NCBI RefSeq assembly: GCF_011493005.1
Contig: NZ_CP049157.1
Coordinates: 620,001-684,000 of the forward strand
DNA from: Caballeronia sp. SBC1
GTDB taxonomy: Bacteria > Pseudomonadota > Gammaproteobacteria > Burkholderiales > Burkholderiaceae
Length of the DNA: 64,000 nt
Reading direction: 5' to 3'
A model generated the notes under the pieces. The model did no database searches and was not told where the DNA came from. It saw nothing but the letters and a program-made list of their open reading frames with translations. Shown here piece by piece: positions 25,205 through 33,010 of this stretch (positions are counted from its first letter, which is position 1; the number at the start of each line of letters is the position of its first letter). Both the position numbers and the translations under genes were made by a program.

Positions 25205-27466
25205 TTACCACTGATACTTCAATCCCGCGAGTACGAGTCGACCTTGACCCCAGTAGCAAGATCCGTTGCTGCACGATGCCATGTAACGGCGATCGAGCAG
25301 GTTGCTTGCATTGAGCGAGCCGGTCCAGCCGTGCAGCGAGGAGAAAGCGCGGCCGAGGTCATAGCGCAGCGCGAGGTCGACCAGCGTTGCCGACGATGTC
25401 AGGAGCGTATTCGCCGTATCGCCGTACGAACCGCCGATATAACGCAGGCCCGCGCCCGCTTGCACGCCGACGAGCGGCCCGCTGGTAACCGTATAGTCCG
25501 CCCACAGCGACGCGGTATTACGCGGAATTCCGAGCGGCACCTTGTCGAGGTTCGACGTATTACTCTTCGTGTTGAGCAGGTTCGTGTACGTGTAGCTGAA
25601 GATCAGTTGCAGGTTGTTGGTCAGGCTTGCATGTGCTTCGGCCTCGAAACCCTGCGACCGAACTTCGCCGGTCTGCACCTGGAATTTGATGTTGTTCGGG
25701 TCCGTGGTCAGCACGTTCTGCTGCGTCAGATGAAACGCCGATACCGTGACAAAACTGTTGTAGCCCTTCGGCTGGTACTTCACGCCAATCTCGTACTGCT
25801 GGGCGGTCGTCGGCGAGAACGATGTACCCGACGCGGTCGAGCCGACCTGCGGCTGGAATGACGTCGTGTAGCTGGCGTAAGGCGCAAAACCGTTGTCGAA
25901 CTTGTAAACGCCGCCGGCACGCCAGGTGAACGCGCGGTTGAACTGGCTCGTCTGCGCCCCTGTTACGTATGACTGACTATCTTCGTTCGTCCAGTCTTCG
26001 CGCACGCCCAGCAAGAACGACCACCGGCCGATGTCGAGCTGGTCCTGAGCATACGTGCCAAGCTGCTTGACCGACTGCTTGTTCGACGTGCCGAACATGA
26101 AGTCCGGATACGGAATGGACTGGCCGTATTGCGGATTCGTGATGCTGAGCGACGGCACATTGTCGAACGCTCCGTAGAAGGCGTGGTCGAACTGGGTATT
26201 CTGGTAGTCGACACCCACGGTTGCCGTATGCGACACCGGCCCCGTGTTGAACCGCGCGGTCGCCTGGTTGTCGAGCGTGTGCGAGTTCAACCGGCCTGTG
26301 TTCAGGTACACATCACGCGCCAGCTCCGTGCCGTTGTTGATATAGCCCGCGTCGTCGGCCACATACTGTATGGTCTGGCTGTTATGCAGGAAACGATAGC
26401 TCTGCTTGAACGACCAGACATCGTTCAGACGCTGATCCAACTGATACCCGATCGACTCCTGCGTCTTGCGGAAGCTGTCGAAGGTCGGCTCGCCAGGATA
26501 GAAACTGCGCGGAAGTTGAGCCACACCGGTCTGGATCGTGCCCACCGCCGGCACGGTGTTGTAGATACCCGCCTCGGGGTCCGCCTGGTAGTTCATAAAG
26601 ACCGTGAACGTGGTGTCTTTCGTCGGCTTCCACGTGATGGTCGGCGAAATCGCGAAGCGCTGCTGGTTCACGTAGTCAGTTTGCGTGCCGGTATTGAAAC
26701 CATCTGCCGTCGAACGATACAGCACCTTGCCGTCCTGATCGATAGGACCACTAAAGTCGAAGAACCCCTGCAGGCGCCCATAGCTGCCAGTCTGGAATCC
26801 GACTTCGTGCAGCGGGTCGGCTGTCGGCATCTTGCTCACGAGGTTCACCGTGCCACCCGGCGAACCCTGTCCGTACAAGACTGACGCCGGCCCGTGCAGC
26901 AACTCGATCCGCTCAAACATATACGGATCGAAGCTCGTCACGTTGAAGCCGAACCCGCCGGCCGGACCGGGCGTGCGCAAGCCGTTCCAGAACTCGTCTA
27001 CGAGAAAACCGCGCGCGTACAGGTACTCGAGCGAATCCGTGTTGGTGCCGCGCTGCTCCGGGTTGATGCCTGACGTATAGCGAAGCGCCTGCGCCACGCT
27101 CTGCGCGTCCTGGATGTCCATCTGGTCGCGCGTCACCACCGAGATCGCCTGCGGTGTCTTGATGATCGGCGTGTCGGTCTTGGTCCCCGCCGTGCTCTCT
27201 TTCGCCACATAACCCTTTACCGGCCCCGCGCCCGTTTCGGCATCGCGTTGACCCTTCACCACTACAGCCGGCAACTGTTGTCCGGGGCTTGCGGATGTGG
27301 CCGGCTGGCCTGATCCGTCTGTGGGCACGACAGCGTCACTTTGCGCAAACGCAGAGGTCGCCAGGAACACGCCCGCTGCGATCGGCGCGAGCCGCCAGGG
27401 ATTCCTTGGGCGCTCGCGCGCCCCGATACGGTCTGCGCCGCGTCGTTCTGATTGTTGTCGTGCCAT
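25205..27466 (-). CDS. TonB-dependent siderophore receptor (FhuA/FoxA type)
   Basis: A 753-residue outer-membrane receptor. A signal sequence ends near AFAQS (residues about 38-43). A TonB-box-like LPAVVVKG follows, then the plug (TPQAISVVTRDQMD to PGGTVNLVSKMP, about 100-220) and a beta-barrel ending in GLKYQW with a terminal aromatic residue. The paired Cys in MASCSNGSCYWGQGR before the last strands is typical of the hydroxamate receptors FhuA and FoxA. There is no N-terminal signalling domain, so it does not act through an anti-sigma factor. It is first in the leftward siderophore operon, with an AT-rich Fur-like region upstream. Confidence 0.92.
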   Translation of the reverse strand: MARQQSERRGADRIGARERPRNPWRLAPIAAGVFLATSAFAQSDAVVPTDGSGQPATSASPGQQLPAVVVKGQRDAETGAGPVKGYVAKESTAGTKTDTPIIKTPQAISVVTRDQMDIQDAQSVAQALRYTSGINPEQRGTNTDSLEYLYARGFLVDEFWNGLRTPGPAGGFGFNVTSFDPYMFERIELLHGPASVLYGQGSPGGTVNLVSKMPTADPLHEVGFQTGSYGRLQGFFDFSGPIDQDGKVLYRSTADGFNTGTQTDYVNQQRFAISPTITWKPTKDTTFTVFMNYQADPEAGIYNTVPAVGTIQTGVAQLPRSFYPGEPTFDSFRKTQESIGYQLDQRLNDVWSFKQSYRFLHNSQTIQYVADDAGYINNGTELARDVYLNTGRLNSHTLDNQATARFNTGPVSHTATVGVDYQNTQFDHAFYGAFDNVPSLSITNPQYGQSIPYPDFMFGTSNKQSVKQLGTYAQDQLDIGRWSFLLGVREDWTNEDSQSYVTGAQTSQFNRAFTWRAGGVYKFDNGFAPYASYTTSFQPQVGSTASGTSFSPTTAQQYEIGVKYQPKGYNSFVTVSAFHLTQQNVLTTDPNNIKFQVQTGEVRSQGFEAEAHASLTNNLQLIFSYTYTNLLNTKSNTSNLDKVPLGIPRNTASLWADYTVTSGPLVGVQAGAGLRYIGGSYGDTANTLLTSSATLVDLALRYDLGRAFSSLHGWTGSLNASNLLDRRYMASCSNGSCYWGQGRLVLAGLKYQW

Positions 27467-27494
27467 GGTCTCTTGCGGTTGGTGTCGTCGAATT

Positions 27495-27530
27495 GTGAAT
27501 GATAATGCAAATACGAATGATTGCTAATAA
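27495..27530. promoter_or_regulatory. Fur-box-like AT-rich region before the receptor gene
   Basis: About 30-65 bp upstream of the receptor start lie several AATGAT/AATGCA/AATACG-type hexamers in tandem (from 27498), the array form of Fur sites. The match to the 19-bp consensus is partial. Iron control of the operon is expected from its content; the site call itself is inference. Confidence 0.4.
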
Positions 27531-27641
27531 CGAATTATATGAGCTAGAGATTTTTCGCGGAAAAGATTTTTATCGATGCCCTCGGCGCGCCGATCCAGCC
27601 GCCCGCCAACGAAACATCCCAACGCTGCCGCCTTCAATTAA

Positions 27642-27657
27642 TTGCCTTGCTAACTAT
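27642..27657. promoter_or_regulatory. Putative MarR site TTGCCTTGCTAACTAT
   Basis: This 16-mer lies 20 bp before the MarR gene at 27677. It matches a second 16-mer, TTGTCTTGCTAATCAT at 28123, in 13 of 16 positions. The shared core is CTTGCTAA. It may be the autoregulatory site. Confidence 0.4.
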
Positions 27658-27676
27658 TACGTGATCTAATCTGTTC

Positions 27677-28093
27677 ATGTTCGATCACTGCCTTTACTTC
27701 AACTCGGCTGCCCTCGCCCGTCTCGTGGAGCGGGAGTGGAGCGTTGTCTATGCAGAATTCGGGCTGACGCCGCCGCAGGGCTTTGTGCTTCGCGTTGTGC
27801 TGGCTACGCCCGGTTGCCTCAGCAGTCAGGTGGCCGAGATCCTGGGCATAGCGCGTCCCACCGCAACCCGGCTTATCGACAGTCTCTGTGAAAAGCAACT
27901 GGTCGAACGCCGTCAAGCCAAGGAAGATGGCCGCGAGTGGACAGTCCATGCCACTCCAGCCGGTCTGGCGCTCGATCGGCCAATCAACAATGCCAGCGCA
28001 AAGATTGCACGGACCTTGCGCGCAAAGATCGGCCCGGAGTTGTTCGAGTCAGCTGTCACGTCCATGCACGGCGTGAGGAAGGCGTTGGTGTAA
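27677..28093 (+). CDS. MarR-family transcriptional regulator
   Basis: A 138-residue winged-helix protein. The recognition region is LSSQVAEILGIARPTATRLIDSL (residues about 53-75, shown here in part as GIARPTATRLID), followed by the wing VERRQAKEDGREWTVHAT with the usual DxR-type wing tip. The N-terminal Cys5 could be a redox or ligand site. It is divergent from the TonB receptor gene and is followed after 59 bp by a small membrane protein gene. Sites with a shared CTTGCTAA core lie before both. It may regulate the siderophore genes, the small protein, or only itself. Confidence 0.85.
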   Translation: MFDHCLYFNSAALARLVEREWSVVYAEFGLTPPQGFVLRVVLATPGCLSSQVAEILGIARPTATRLIDSLCEKQLVERRQAKEDGREWTVHATPAGLALDRPINNASAKIARTLRAKIGPELFESAVTSMHGVRKALV

Positions 28094-28122
28094 CTCCAAC
28101 GTCTTTTTTCATAATCAAATAG

Positions 28123-28138
28123 TTGTCTTGCTAATCAT
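28123..28138. promoter_or_regulatory. Second putative MarR site TTGTCTTGCTAATCAT
   Basis: It lies 15 bp before the small membrane protein gene at 28153, and matches the element before the MarR gene in 13 of 16 bases. A shared regulator is the simplest explanation. Confidence 0.4.
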
Positions 28139-28152
28139 AATGGGGCCGGCAA

Positions 28153-28422
28153 ATGGATAACGAGCTGCGTCGAATAGCCGTGGTTGAAAAGCGCATCGGG
28201 TGGTCATGGTCGCCGGCACGAGTCACCAGCGTCGCTGTAGCGATCCTTGGATTAGCAGCGCTGCTAGTCGCGCTTGCCTGCTCTGCTTCAAGCAGCCGTG
28301 CCAACAACGCTCGGTGCCTTCAGGCGTTCGCAAACGATGAACACCGTAGTCTCGACGCTTTTTTCCAGGATTCGGCGCTGCAGGATTCGCTCGCGCAGGC
28401 GATCGATCAATGTTCGCGTTGA
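28153..28422 (+). CDS. Small hypothetical single-pass membrane protein
   Basis: An 89-residue protein I do not recognise. Residues 1-22 are polar and basic, 23-46 form one hydrophobic helix (VTSVAVAILGLAALLVALAC), and the rest is polar with two Cys (CLQAF and DQCSR). It may be N-in and anchored, with a periplasmic tail that could form a disulfide. A GGGG sequence lies about eight bases before the ATG. It follows the MarR gene and shares an upstream element with it, so the two may form a unit. Confidence 0.5.
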   Translation: MDNELRRIAVVEKRIGWSWSPARVTSVAVAILGLAALLVALACSASSSRANNARCLQAFANDEHRSLDAFFQDSALQDSLAQAIDQCSR

Positions 28423-28479
28423 ACGCCGATCAATCATCGTCTTCGGCATCGCAGCGGCGCGACGGAGATCAGGCGCGTT

Positions 28480-28914
28480 TCAGATGCTTTGCATAAAGTC
28501 GCGGTCTTCAGCGGGCAGCGACGAAAGCCAGCTTTGTTCAGAACCGGGTTCCGGTAGAACATGGCCGTATTCGATCATCTGTGCCGGAGGCAGTTCCGAT
28601 AGGTAGACCCAGACGTATCGATTGGCAACGGCCGTGGTCTTCGAAATCGCGTCCACAATACCCTCAAGCAACTCACGCTTGCGCTCTGCGCTGCGACCGG
28701 CGCGAATATGTCCGTGCACGAAAATCTGCTCCGAGCGAAGTAGCCTTCCTCCCACGAAGTGATTGCCTTGAGGCACTTCGTTGAAAATCACCTGGGCGAA
28801 GAAAGATTGCGCGCCGGTGGCCTGATTGTGAATCCGGGTGATCTCCTCCGCGATGCGTTGCTTGGCATCGGCAGACAGGCTGCCCGCAGCAGCGGAAACA
28901 ATATAGGTAGGCAT
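28480..28914 (-). CDS. Tautomerase-family protein with N-terminal proline
   Basis: A 144-residue protein starting MPTYIVSAAAGSLSADAKQRIAEEITRIHN. Pro2 becomes the catalytic base after Met removal. Length and the two halves (second starting near IFVHGHIRAGRS) match the cis-CaaD/MSAD-like branch, in which Pro1 and Arg residues act in hydrolytic dehalogenation or decarboxylation as well as tautomerisation. The start is fixed by a strong AAAGGAGGGG site. Three operator-like palindromes lie upstream (28965-29068), before a MarR gene on the same strand. Confidence 0.78.
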   Translation of the reverse strand: MPTYIVSAAAGSLSADAKQRIAEEITRIHNQATGAQSFFAQVIFNEVPQGNHFVGGRLLRSEQIFVHGHIRAGRSAERKRELLEGIVDAISKTTAVANRYVWVYLSELPPAQMIEYGHVLPEPGSEQSWLSSLPAEDRDFMQSI

Positions 28915-28964
28915 TAGCCCCTCCTTTAGCAATAGAACCACGTTTTCGTTGCTTCGTTCTATAT

Positions 28965-28978
28965 GTTGCATATACAAC
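28965..28978. promoter_or_regulatory. MarR-type operator 1, GTTGCATATACAAC
   Basis: A palindromic 14-mer of the form GTTGYA-N2-TRCAAC, about 50 bp before the tautomerase start. It is one of four related sites around the MarR gene. Confidence 0.6.
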
Positions 28979-29011
28979 TATTCCGCAACAGATTGTTCGA
29001 AATGACGCAGG

Positions 29012-29025
29012 GTTGCAGCTACAAC
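29012..29025. promoter_or_regulatory. MarR-type operator 2, GTTGCAGCTACAAC
   Basis: It differs from operator 1 only in the two central bases. It sits 98 bp before the tautomerase start. Confidence 0.6.
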
Positions 29026-29054
29026 CAATTTTACGAAGAAAGTCGGGCGAGATA

Positions 29055-29068
29055 GTTGTAGCTACATC
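29055..29068. promoter_or_regulatory. MarR-type operator 3, GTTGTAGCTACATC
   Basis: Third member of the array, with one mismatch in the right arm. Centre-to-centre spacing to operator 2 is 43 bp and operators 1 and 2 are 47 bp apart, so the three sites are spaced by roughly four helical turns. Confidence 0.5.
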
Positions 29069-29150
29069 TTATTGTTTGCGGTACCGGCCAGATACACGTG
29101 TTTACCCGGCAGTCGATGCGAGGAACCGTCAGTCTGAATCCCCACAAGCG

Positions 29151-29582
29151 TCACGCCTCTGGCCCTACACCTTGAAGCGTTTCGAGCGCCTCCAACAGGC
29201 GCTTACTGGCGGGTCCCTTCATGAACTTTTGAACTTCGCTTTCAACTTGTTTCTGGGCGACCTGCCAGTGAGGCTCCGCACGTCGCAGCATTTTCACCCC
29301 CTCCTTGCTCAAGGTCGCGACCTTGAAGCGGGCGTCCTCTTCGCTGCCGACCTTGACCCAGCCGGCATCGATCAGGACCTTGAGGTTTCTCGAGATGGTG
29401 GTCTTGTCCAGCGCCGCTTCCACCGCAATTTCAGTGAAGGTCGCCGATCCAAGACGCTCGAGCGCGCGGAGAAGCGAGAACTGCGTGATTTTTAATCCGA
29501 TCGGCCGGAGCGCGTCGTCGTAGACGCTCGTCAAAGCGTTTGCCGAGCGACGGAATTGTGTGCAGTAGCAGTCCGTGAACAT
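29151..29582 (-). CDS. MarR-family transcriptional regulator
   Basis: A 143-residue winged-helix regulator. The reading head is FTEIAVEAALDKTTISRNLK (residues about 50-70) and the wing is VGSEEDARFKVATLS. The start at 29582 is chosen because the conserved N-terminal helix (CYCTQFRRSANALTSVYDD) begins there; a longer frame to 29654 is non-conserved. The N-terminal Cys-Tyr-Cys pair could sense oxidants. It is upstream of the tautomerase gene on the same strand, 237 bp apart, with three GTTGYANNTRCAAC sites between them and a fourth before its own start. Confidence 0.85.
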   Translation of the reverse strand: MFTDCYCTQFRRSANALTSVYDDALRPIGLKITQFSLLRALERLGSATFTEIAVEAALDKTTISRNLKVLIDAGWVKVGSEEDARFKVATLSKEGVKMLRRAEPHWQVAQKQVESEVQKFMKGPASKRLLEALETLQGVGPEA

Positions 29583-29682
29583 GACATTCCAGAATCGATT
29601 AGCGGCGAATAATCCCAAGCGTTGCGTTACCGCAATTAAGCACCTTCTTAGCACCGGGAGAACATCGTCAGCGCCAAAAGAA

Positions 29683-29696
29683 GATGCATATGCAAC
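29683..29696. promoter_or_regulatory. MarR-type operator 4, GATGCATATGCAAC
   Basis: About 100 bp upstream of the MarR start. It fits the same GTTGYANNTRCAAC consensus with one mismatch, which suggests autoregulation. Confidence 0.5.
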
Positions 29697-29886
29697 TGCT
29701 TTAGTATAGCTCGCATCTCGCTTGACGAGTCAATGCCAAATCACAAGGAGGTAGTTCGTCGATCAGGACGTTGAGACGCGAAACCCGCCCGCTTAATCGG
29801 CGACGGGCGATGGCGTCAATTCGTCTTCAGTGAGGTCTACATGTTGCCCAAGCTCTTTCACCCGGTGCCCGGGATCTTTCGAACCC

Positions 29887-29907
29887 CGCGAGCGTAGCTT
29901 GCTCGCG
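29887..29907. terminator. Hairpin downstream of the H-NS gene
   Basis: Arms CGCGAGC and GCTCGCG with a 7-base loop lie 40 bp after the H-NS stop. There is no T run. The rest of 29583-29947 shows no gene. Confidence 0.4.
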
Positions 29908-29947
29908 TCACGCAATCGCATGCCACAGCACTGTGCAAAGATACCGG

Positions 29948-30262
29948 TCAGGCAGTTACCAGGAAATCGTTACGGTTCTTGTCGGCGATCCAGTGAGGCG
30001 CGCGGCCACGGCCAGACCAGGTCGCACCGCTCACCGCATCGCGATATTTCGGCACGCCCGTTGTAGCGGTCGCTGTTGCAGTTGCCTTGACTGGATTGTT
30101 GTGTCCCATCAGCTCGGCAAGCGAGATCTTATATTCGCCCATCTTTGCGACTATTTCAGCGAGGACGATTTCGGCCTGGCGCTGTCGGGCGACGTTCAAT
30201 TGATCCTGAAGCGCTTCGCGTTGGGCGAGCAGTTCTTTAAGGGTGGGCATTTCAGTTTGCAT
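29948..30262 (-). CDS. H-NS-family nucleoid protein
   Basis: A 104-residue H-NS-like protein of the short Burkholderia type. The N-terminal part (residues 5-55) is a coiled-coil oligomerisation region beginning MPTLKELLAQREALQDQL. A linker with a run of alternating Ala-Thr (KATATATATTG, about 59-69) follows. The DNA-binding domain reads KYRDAVSGATWSGRGRAPHWI, with the core loop TWSGRGRAP that inserts in the minor groove. It stands alone with long flanking non-coding stretches, which is common for genes of this family in accessory regions. Confidence 0.9.
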   Translation of the reverse strand: MQTEMPTLKELLAQREALQDQLNVARQRQAEIVLAEIVAKMGEYKISLAELMGHNNPVKATATATATTGVPKYRDAVSGATWSGRGRAPHWIADKNRNDFLVTA

Positions 30263-30957
30263 TATAAAAGGTCGTTCTTTGAAGTTGTATGGGTGTTCTA
30301 CAGCGTATTGTTCAACAAGGGTCAGCGCGGGGGAAATCGCGTTTTAATAGCTTGTGCGCCACGGAGCCTCAGTCAGTCTGTCCATTTGGCGAACAGCTAA
30401 TCAGCAAGACCGATAATTGCCGGTTTAGCGACATTCCTGCCTGCGACCTCGTCGGAGTCTTCAGCGGCCTCTCAACCCCGTGAACGGCAGCATGCCACGT
30501 CAGTCGGCGATCAAAGAGGTGCTGCATGCGCGCGGAGGGAACTCCCCCACGGGTCTCTTCACTAAAACAGCGGCTAGTGTACGCGCATCACGCCGGGGCG
30601 CATCGGGAAGAATCAGGTCGCGGATCAATAGGATACAAATAGCACGCTCAGCCCAATTGATCCAGACATTGGTATTAACGATATCTTACACACATGATCA
30701 GACTCTGAATCTGGCGAAACAGTTATTCGCAGCAGATTCCGACTCGTTAAAGAAAGTGAATCCGCGAGCGCGCACTCTTTCGGCTGCCAAGTGTAACGTA
30801 TCGCTGGAGCGATACGCGTGCGGCAATATTCCGGGCCCACTCCACGCATCTCACGCATCTCACGCTTCCGATCTATCCGCTCCCGCCTTAACAATCGCTT
30901 GAACGAAAGCACATTGAAAGCATGAGGTGGCGGAATTGAATAGACGACCCAGGAGCT
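30263..30957. other. Long non-coding stretch after a LysR gene and before H-NS
   Basis: About 695 bp without a gene I can support. It holds the H-NS promoter. A hairpin lies at 30797-30816 (arms CGTATCGCT and AGCGATACG), and a short direct repeat of CACGCATCT at 30843-30860. An open frame at 30480-30902 has no family features, a compositional bias and no ribosome site. Confidence 0.5.
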
Positions 30958-31812
30958 TCACACGTTCGCCAGTCGCTCGATAACCAAATCAAGCAACGCC
31001 CGCAGTCTTCCGAGGCGACGCAGGTCGCGATGATAGCCGAACCATACGTCGCGGCCGGGCGGCGTCTCTCCCAGATCAATGCGGTGTATGCCGGCTGTAT
31101 TGTCGCCTAGCGCACAGGGGAGGACCGCTAGTCCGCCACCCTCCGCACACATCCTGGCTTGTGCGCCACGATTGTTGCTGCCGAACGCCACGTGCGCTTT
31201 TGGCAGCATGCGTCTTGCCCAATCGACATCGGGCAGCGCTCCAAACGCACTGTCCATGGTGACGAGGCTATATCCCTCGCCGTCGCCGGCCTGCGGTGAA
31301 ACCATGTCGACCGGAGAGTACAGCGCGTAGTCCATGTGCATGAACTTGCGCTGAATCACATCGGCCTCGTCGAACTGCGTGATGCGAAACAGCAAGTCCG
31401 CGTCGCGCCTCGCCAGACTTAATTGGCGGGCATCGGTCACAAGCTCGATGCTCACGCGCGAATTAGCCTTCAGGAATTCAGCGAAGAGCGGCGTCAGGAC
31501 ATGAATGCCAAACCAGTCCGACGATGAAACCCGCAGCACTCCAGTAAGATGCGGCTCCTTGCCGGCCAAAGAGCGCTCGAACGCGAGTGCGTCTTCCTCC
31601 ATACGCTCCGCGTGCATCAGGACGGCCGCCCCTTCATCGGTCAGGACAAAACCGTCTGTAGTGCGTTGAAACAGGGTTTGGCCGACTGCCGATTCGAGGA
31701 CTCGCAACCGCCGCCCCATTGTCGGTTGTGTTTGACCGGTCTGCTTTGCGGCCGCGCCAAGCGAACCCGTGCGGGCAATCGCCAGAAAAATCCGAACATC
31801 GCCCCAGTCCAT
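30958..31812 (-). CDS. LysR-family transcriptional regulator
   Basis: A 284-residue LysR-type protein. It begins MDWGDVRIFLAIARTGSLGAAAKQ, then TQPTMGRRLRVLES as recognition helix, and the effector domain starts at LTGVLRVSSSDWFG. GAGG lies five bases before the start codon. It is divergent from a zinc-independent quinone-oxidoreductase-like gene, the usual target layout for this subgroup. An AT-rich TTTACGTAA element lies in between (about 31857-31865). Confidence 0.88.
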   Translation of the reverse strand: MDWGDVRIFLAIARTGSLGAAAKQTGQTQPTMGRRLRVLESAVGQTLFQRTTDGFVLTDEGAAVLMHAERMEEDALAFERSLAGKEPHLTGVLRVSSSDWFGIHVLTPLFAEFLKANSRVSIELVTDARQLSLARRDADLLFRITQFDEADVIQRKFMHMDYALYSPVDMVSPQAGDGEGYSLVTMDSAFGALPDVDWARRMLPKAHVAFGSNNRGAQARMCAEGGGLAVLPCALGDNTAGIHRIDLGETPPGRDVWFGYHRDLRRLGRLRALLDLVIERLANV

Positions 31813-31923
31813 TTTGCCTCATGCATAAATGTTTGGTCGTCGTGCAAAAACGTCGATTTACGTAATTTCCCGCATGGACGAATATGAATCAAGCAAATTC
31901 GATCAATCACCGGGAGAAACACC

Positions 31924-32910
31924 ATGAACATGCAAGCGCTGGTTCTGAACCGCTATAACGGCCCGCTTGAACTGACGCAACTCTCTCGCCCAAGCGTGCA
32001 ACCCGGCGAGGTGCTGGTCCGCATTAAGGCAAGCGGCTTGAATCCGCTGGACACCAAGATTCGCGCCGGCAGCGCAGCGCATGCCAGGCATCCACTGCCG
32101 CTGGTGTTGGGTATCGACATGGCGGGTGTGGTCGAAGCGGTCGGGCAAGGCGTCGCGCAGTTCAAGGTGGGCGATGAGGTCTACGGAATGACTGGCGGTG
32201 TTGGCGGAATCCAGGGCTCACTCGCGCAGTTCGCAGCGGTCGATGCGCGGCTGATCGCGTTAAAACCGTCTAACCTGTCGATGAAAGAAGCCGCAGCCCT
32301 TCCTCTCAGCTTCATCACTTCTTATCAGGGCATTGTGGACAGGGCGCAGTTGAAAGCGGGGCAAACCGTGCTTGTGCAAGGCGGAGCGGGTGGCGTCGGA
32401 CACGTGTCCGTGCAACTCGCGCAAGCATTAGGCGCGCGCGTTTTTGCAACGGCAAGCAAGGGCGACGCTGAACTCATAGCGAGTTATGGCGCGACGGCTA
32501 TCGACTATCGTGAATACTCGGTCGAGCAATACGTCCAGGAACACACGGGTGGGGAAGGTTTTGACCTGGTGGCTGATACGGTTGGCGGAGCAACGCTGGA
32601 CGCGTCGTTTTCGGCGGTCAAGCAATTTGGGCGTGTCGTGAGCGCGCTCGGCTGGGGGACGCACGCCCTCGCGCCGTTGTCATTCCGCGAAGCAACGTAT
32701 TCGGGCGTATTCACGCTCTCGCCGCTGCTAACCGGCAAGCACCGCGAGCATCACGGAGAAATACTGCAGGTAGCAACGCAGCTGGTCGAAGCGGGAAAGC
32801 TCGTGCCTAGAGTAGACCCACGCGGTTTCGATCTGGCTGGCGCCGACCTCGCTTACCAGGCTATTACAGCGGGAACCACGAAGGGAAAAATAGTCGTCGA
32901 CGTTCAATAG
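31924..32910 (+). CDS. Quinone-oxidoreductase-like MDR family enzyme
   Basis: A 328-residue medium-chain dehydrogenase/reductase of the zinc-free quinone reductase type. The N-terminal GroES-like domain has VLVRIKASGLNPLDTKIRAG (the DxK feature), and PLVLGIDMAGVVEAVG follows. The cofactor domain has VQGGAGGVGHVSVQLAQ, the GGVG variant used with NADPH. Zinc-binding Cys residues of alcohol dehydrogenases are absent. A GGGAG site lies eight bases before the ATG. Reduction of quinones or unsaturated carbonyls is likely; the divergent LysR gene probably controls it. Confidence 0.88.
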   Translation: MNMQALVLNRYNGPLELTQLSRPSVQPGEVLVRIKASGLNPLDTKIRAGSAAHARHPLPLVLGIDMAGVVEAVGQGVAQFKVGDEVYGMTGGVGGIQGSLAQFAAVDARLIALKPSNLSMKEAAALPLSFITSYQGIVDRAQLKAGQTVLVQGGAGGVGHVSVQLAQALGARVFATASKGDAELIASYGATAIDYREYSVEQYVQEHTGGEGFDLVADTVGGATLDASFSAVKQFGRVVSALGWGTHALAPLSFREATYSGVFTLSPLLTGKHREHHGEILQVATQLVEAGKLVPRVDPRGFDLAGADLAYQAITAGTTKGKIVVDVQ

Positions 32911-33010
32911 CGGGCAAGTAAAGATAAACAAGCGTTTCCGGCCGACGACCAAGTTCGTCCGGAGCGCAACCCGCACAGGGCCGCCCCGATGGCAGCCGCC
33001 CAGAAATGCC

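Noticed and set aside
30843..30868. CACGCATCT repeat as a possible CRISPR or iteron array
   Set aside because: Only two full units and a partial one, without spacers or a replication gene.
30480..30902. 140-codon plus-strand frame between H-NS and LysR
   Set aside because: No ribosome site, no family features and biased Ser/Ala/Arg composition; left as non-coding.
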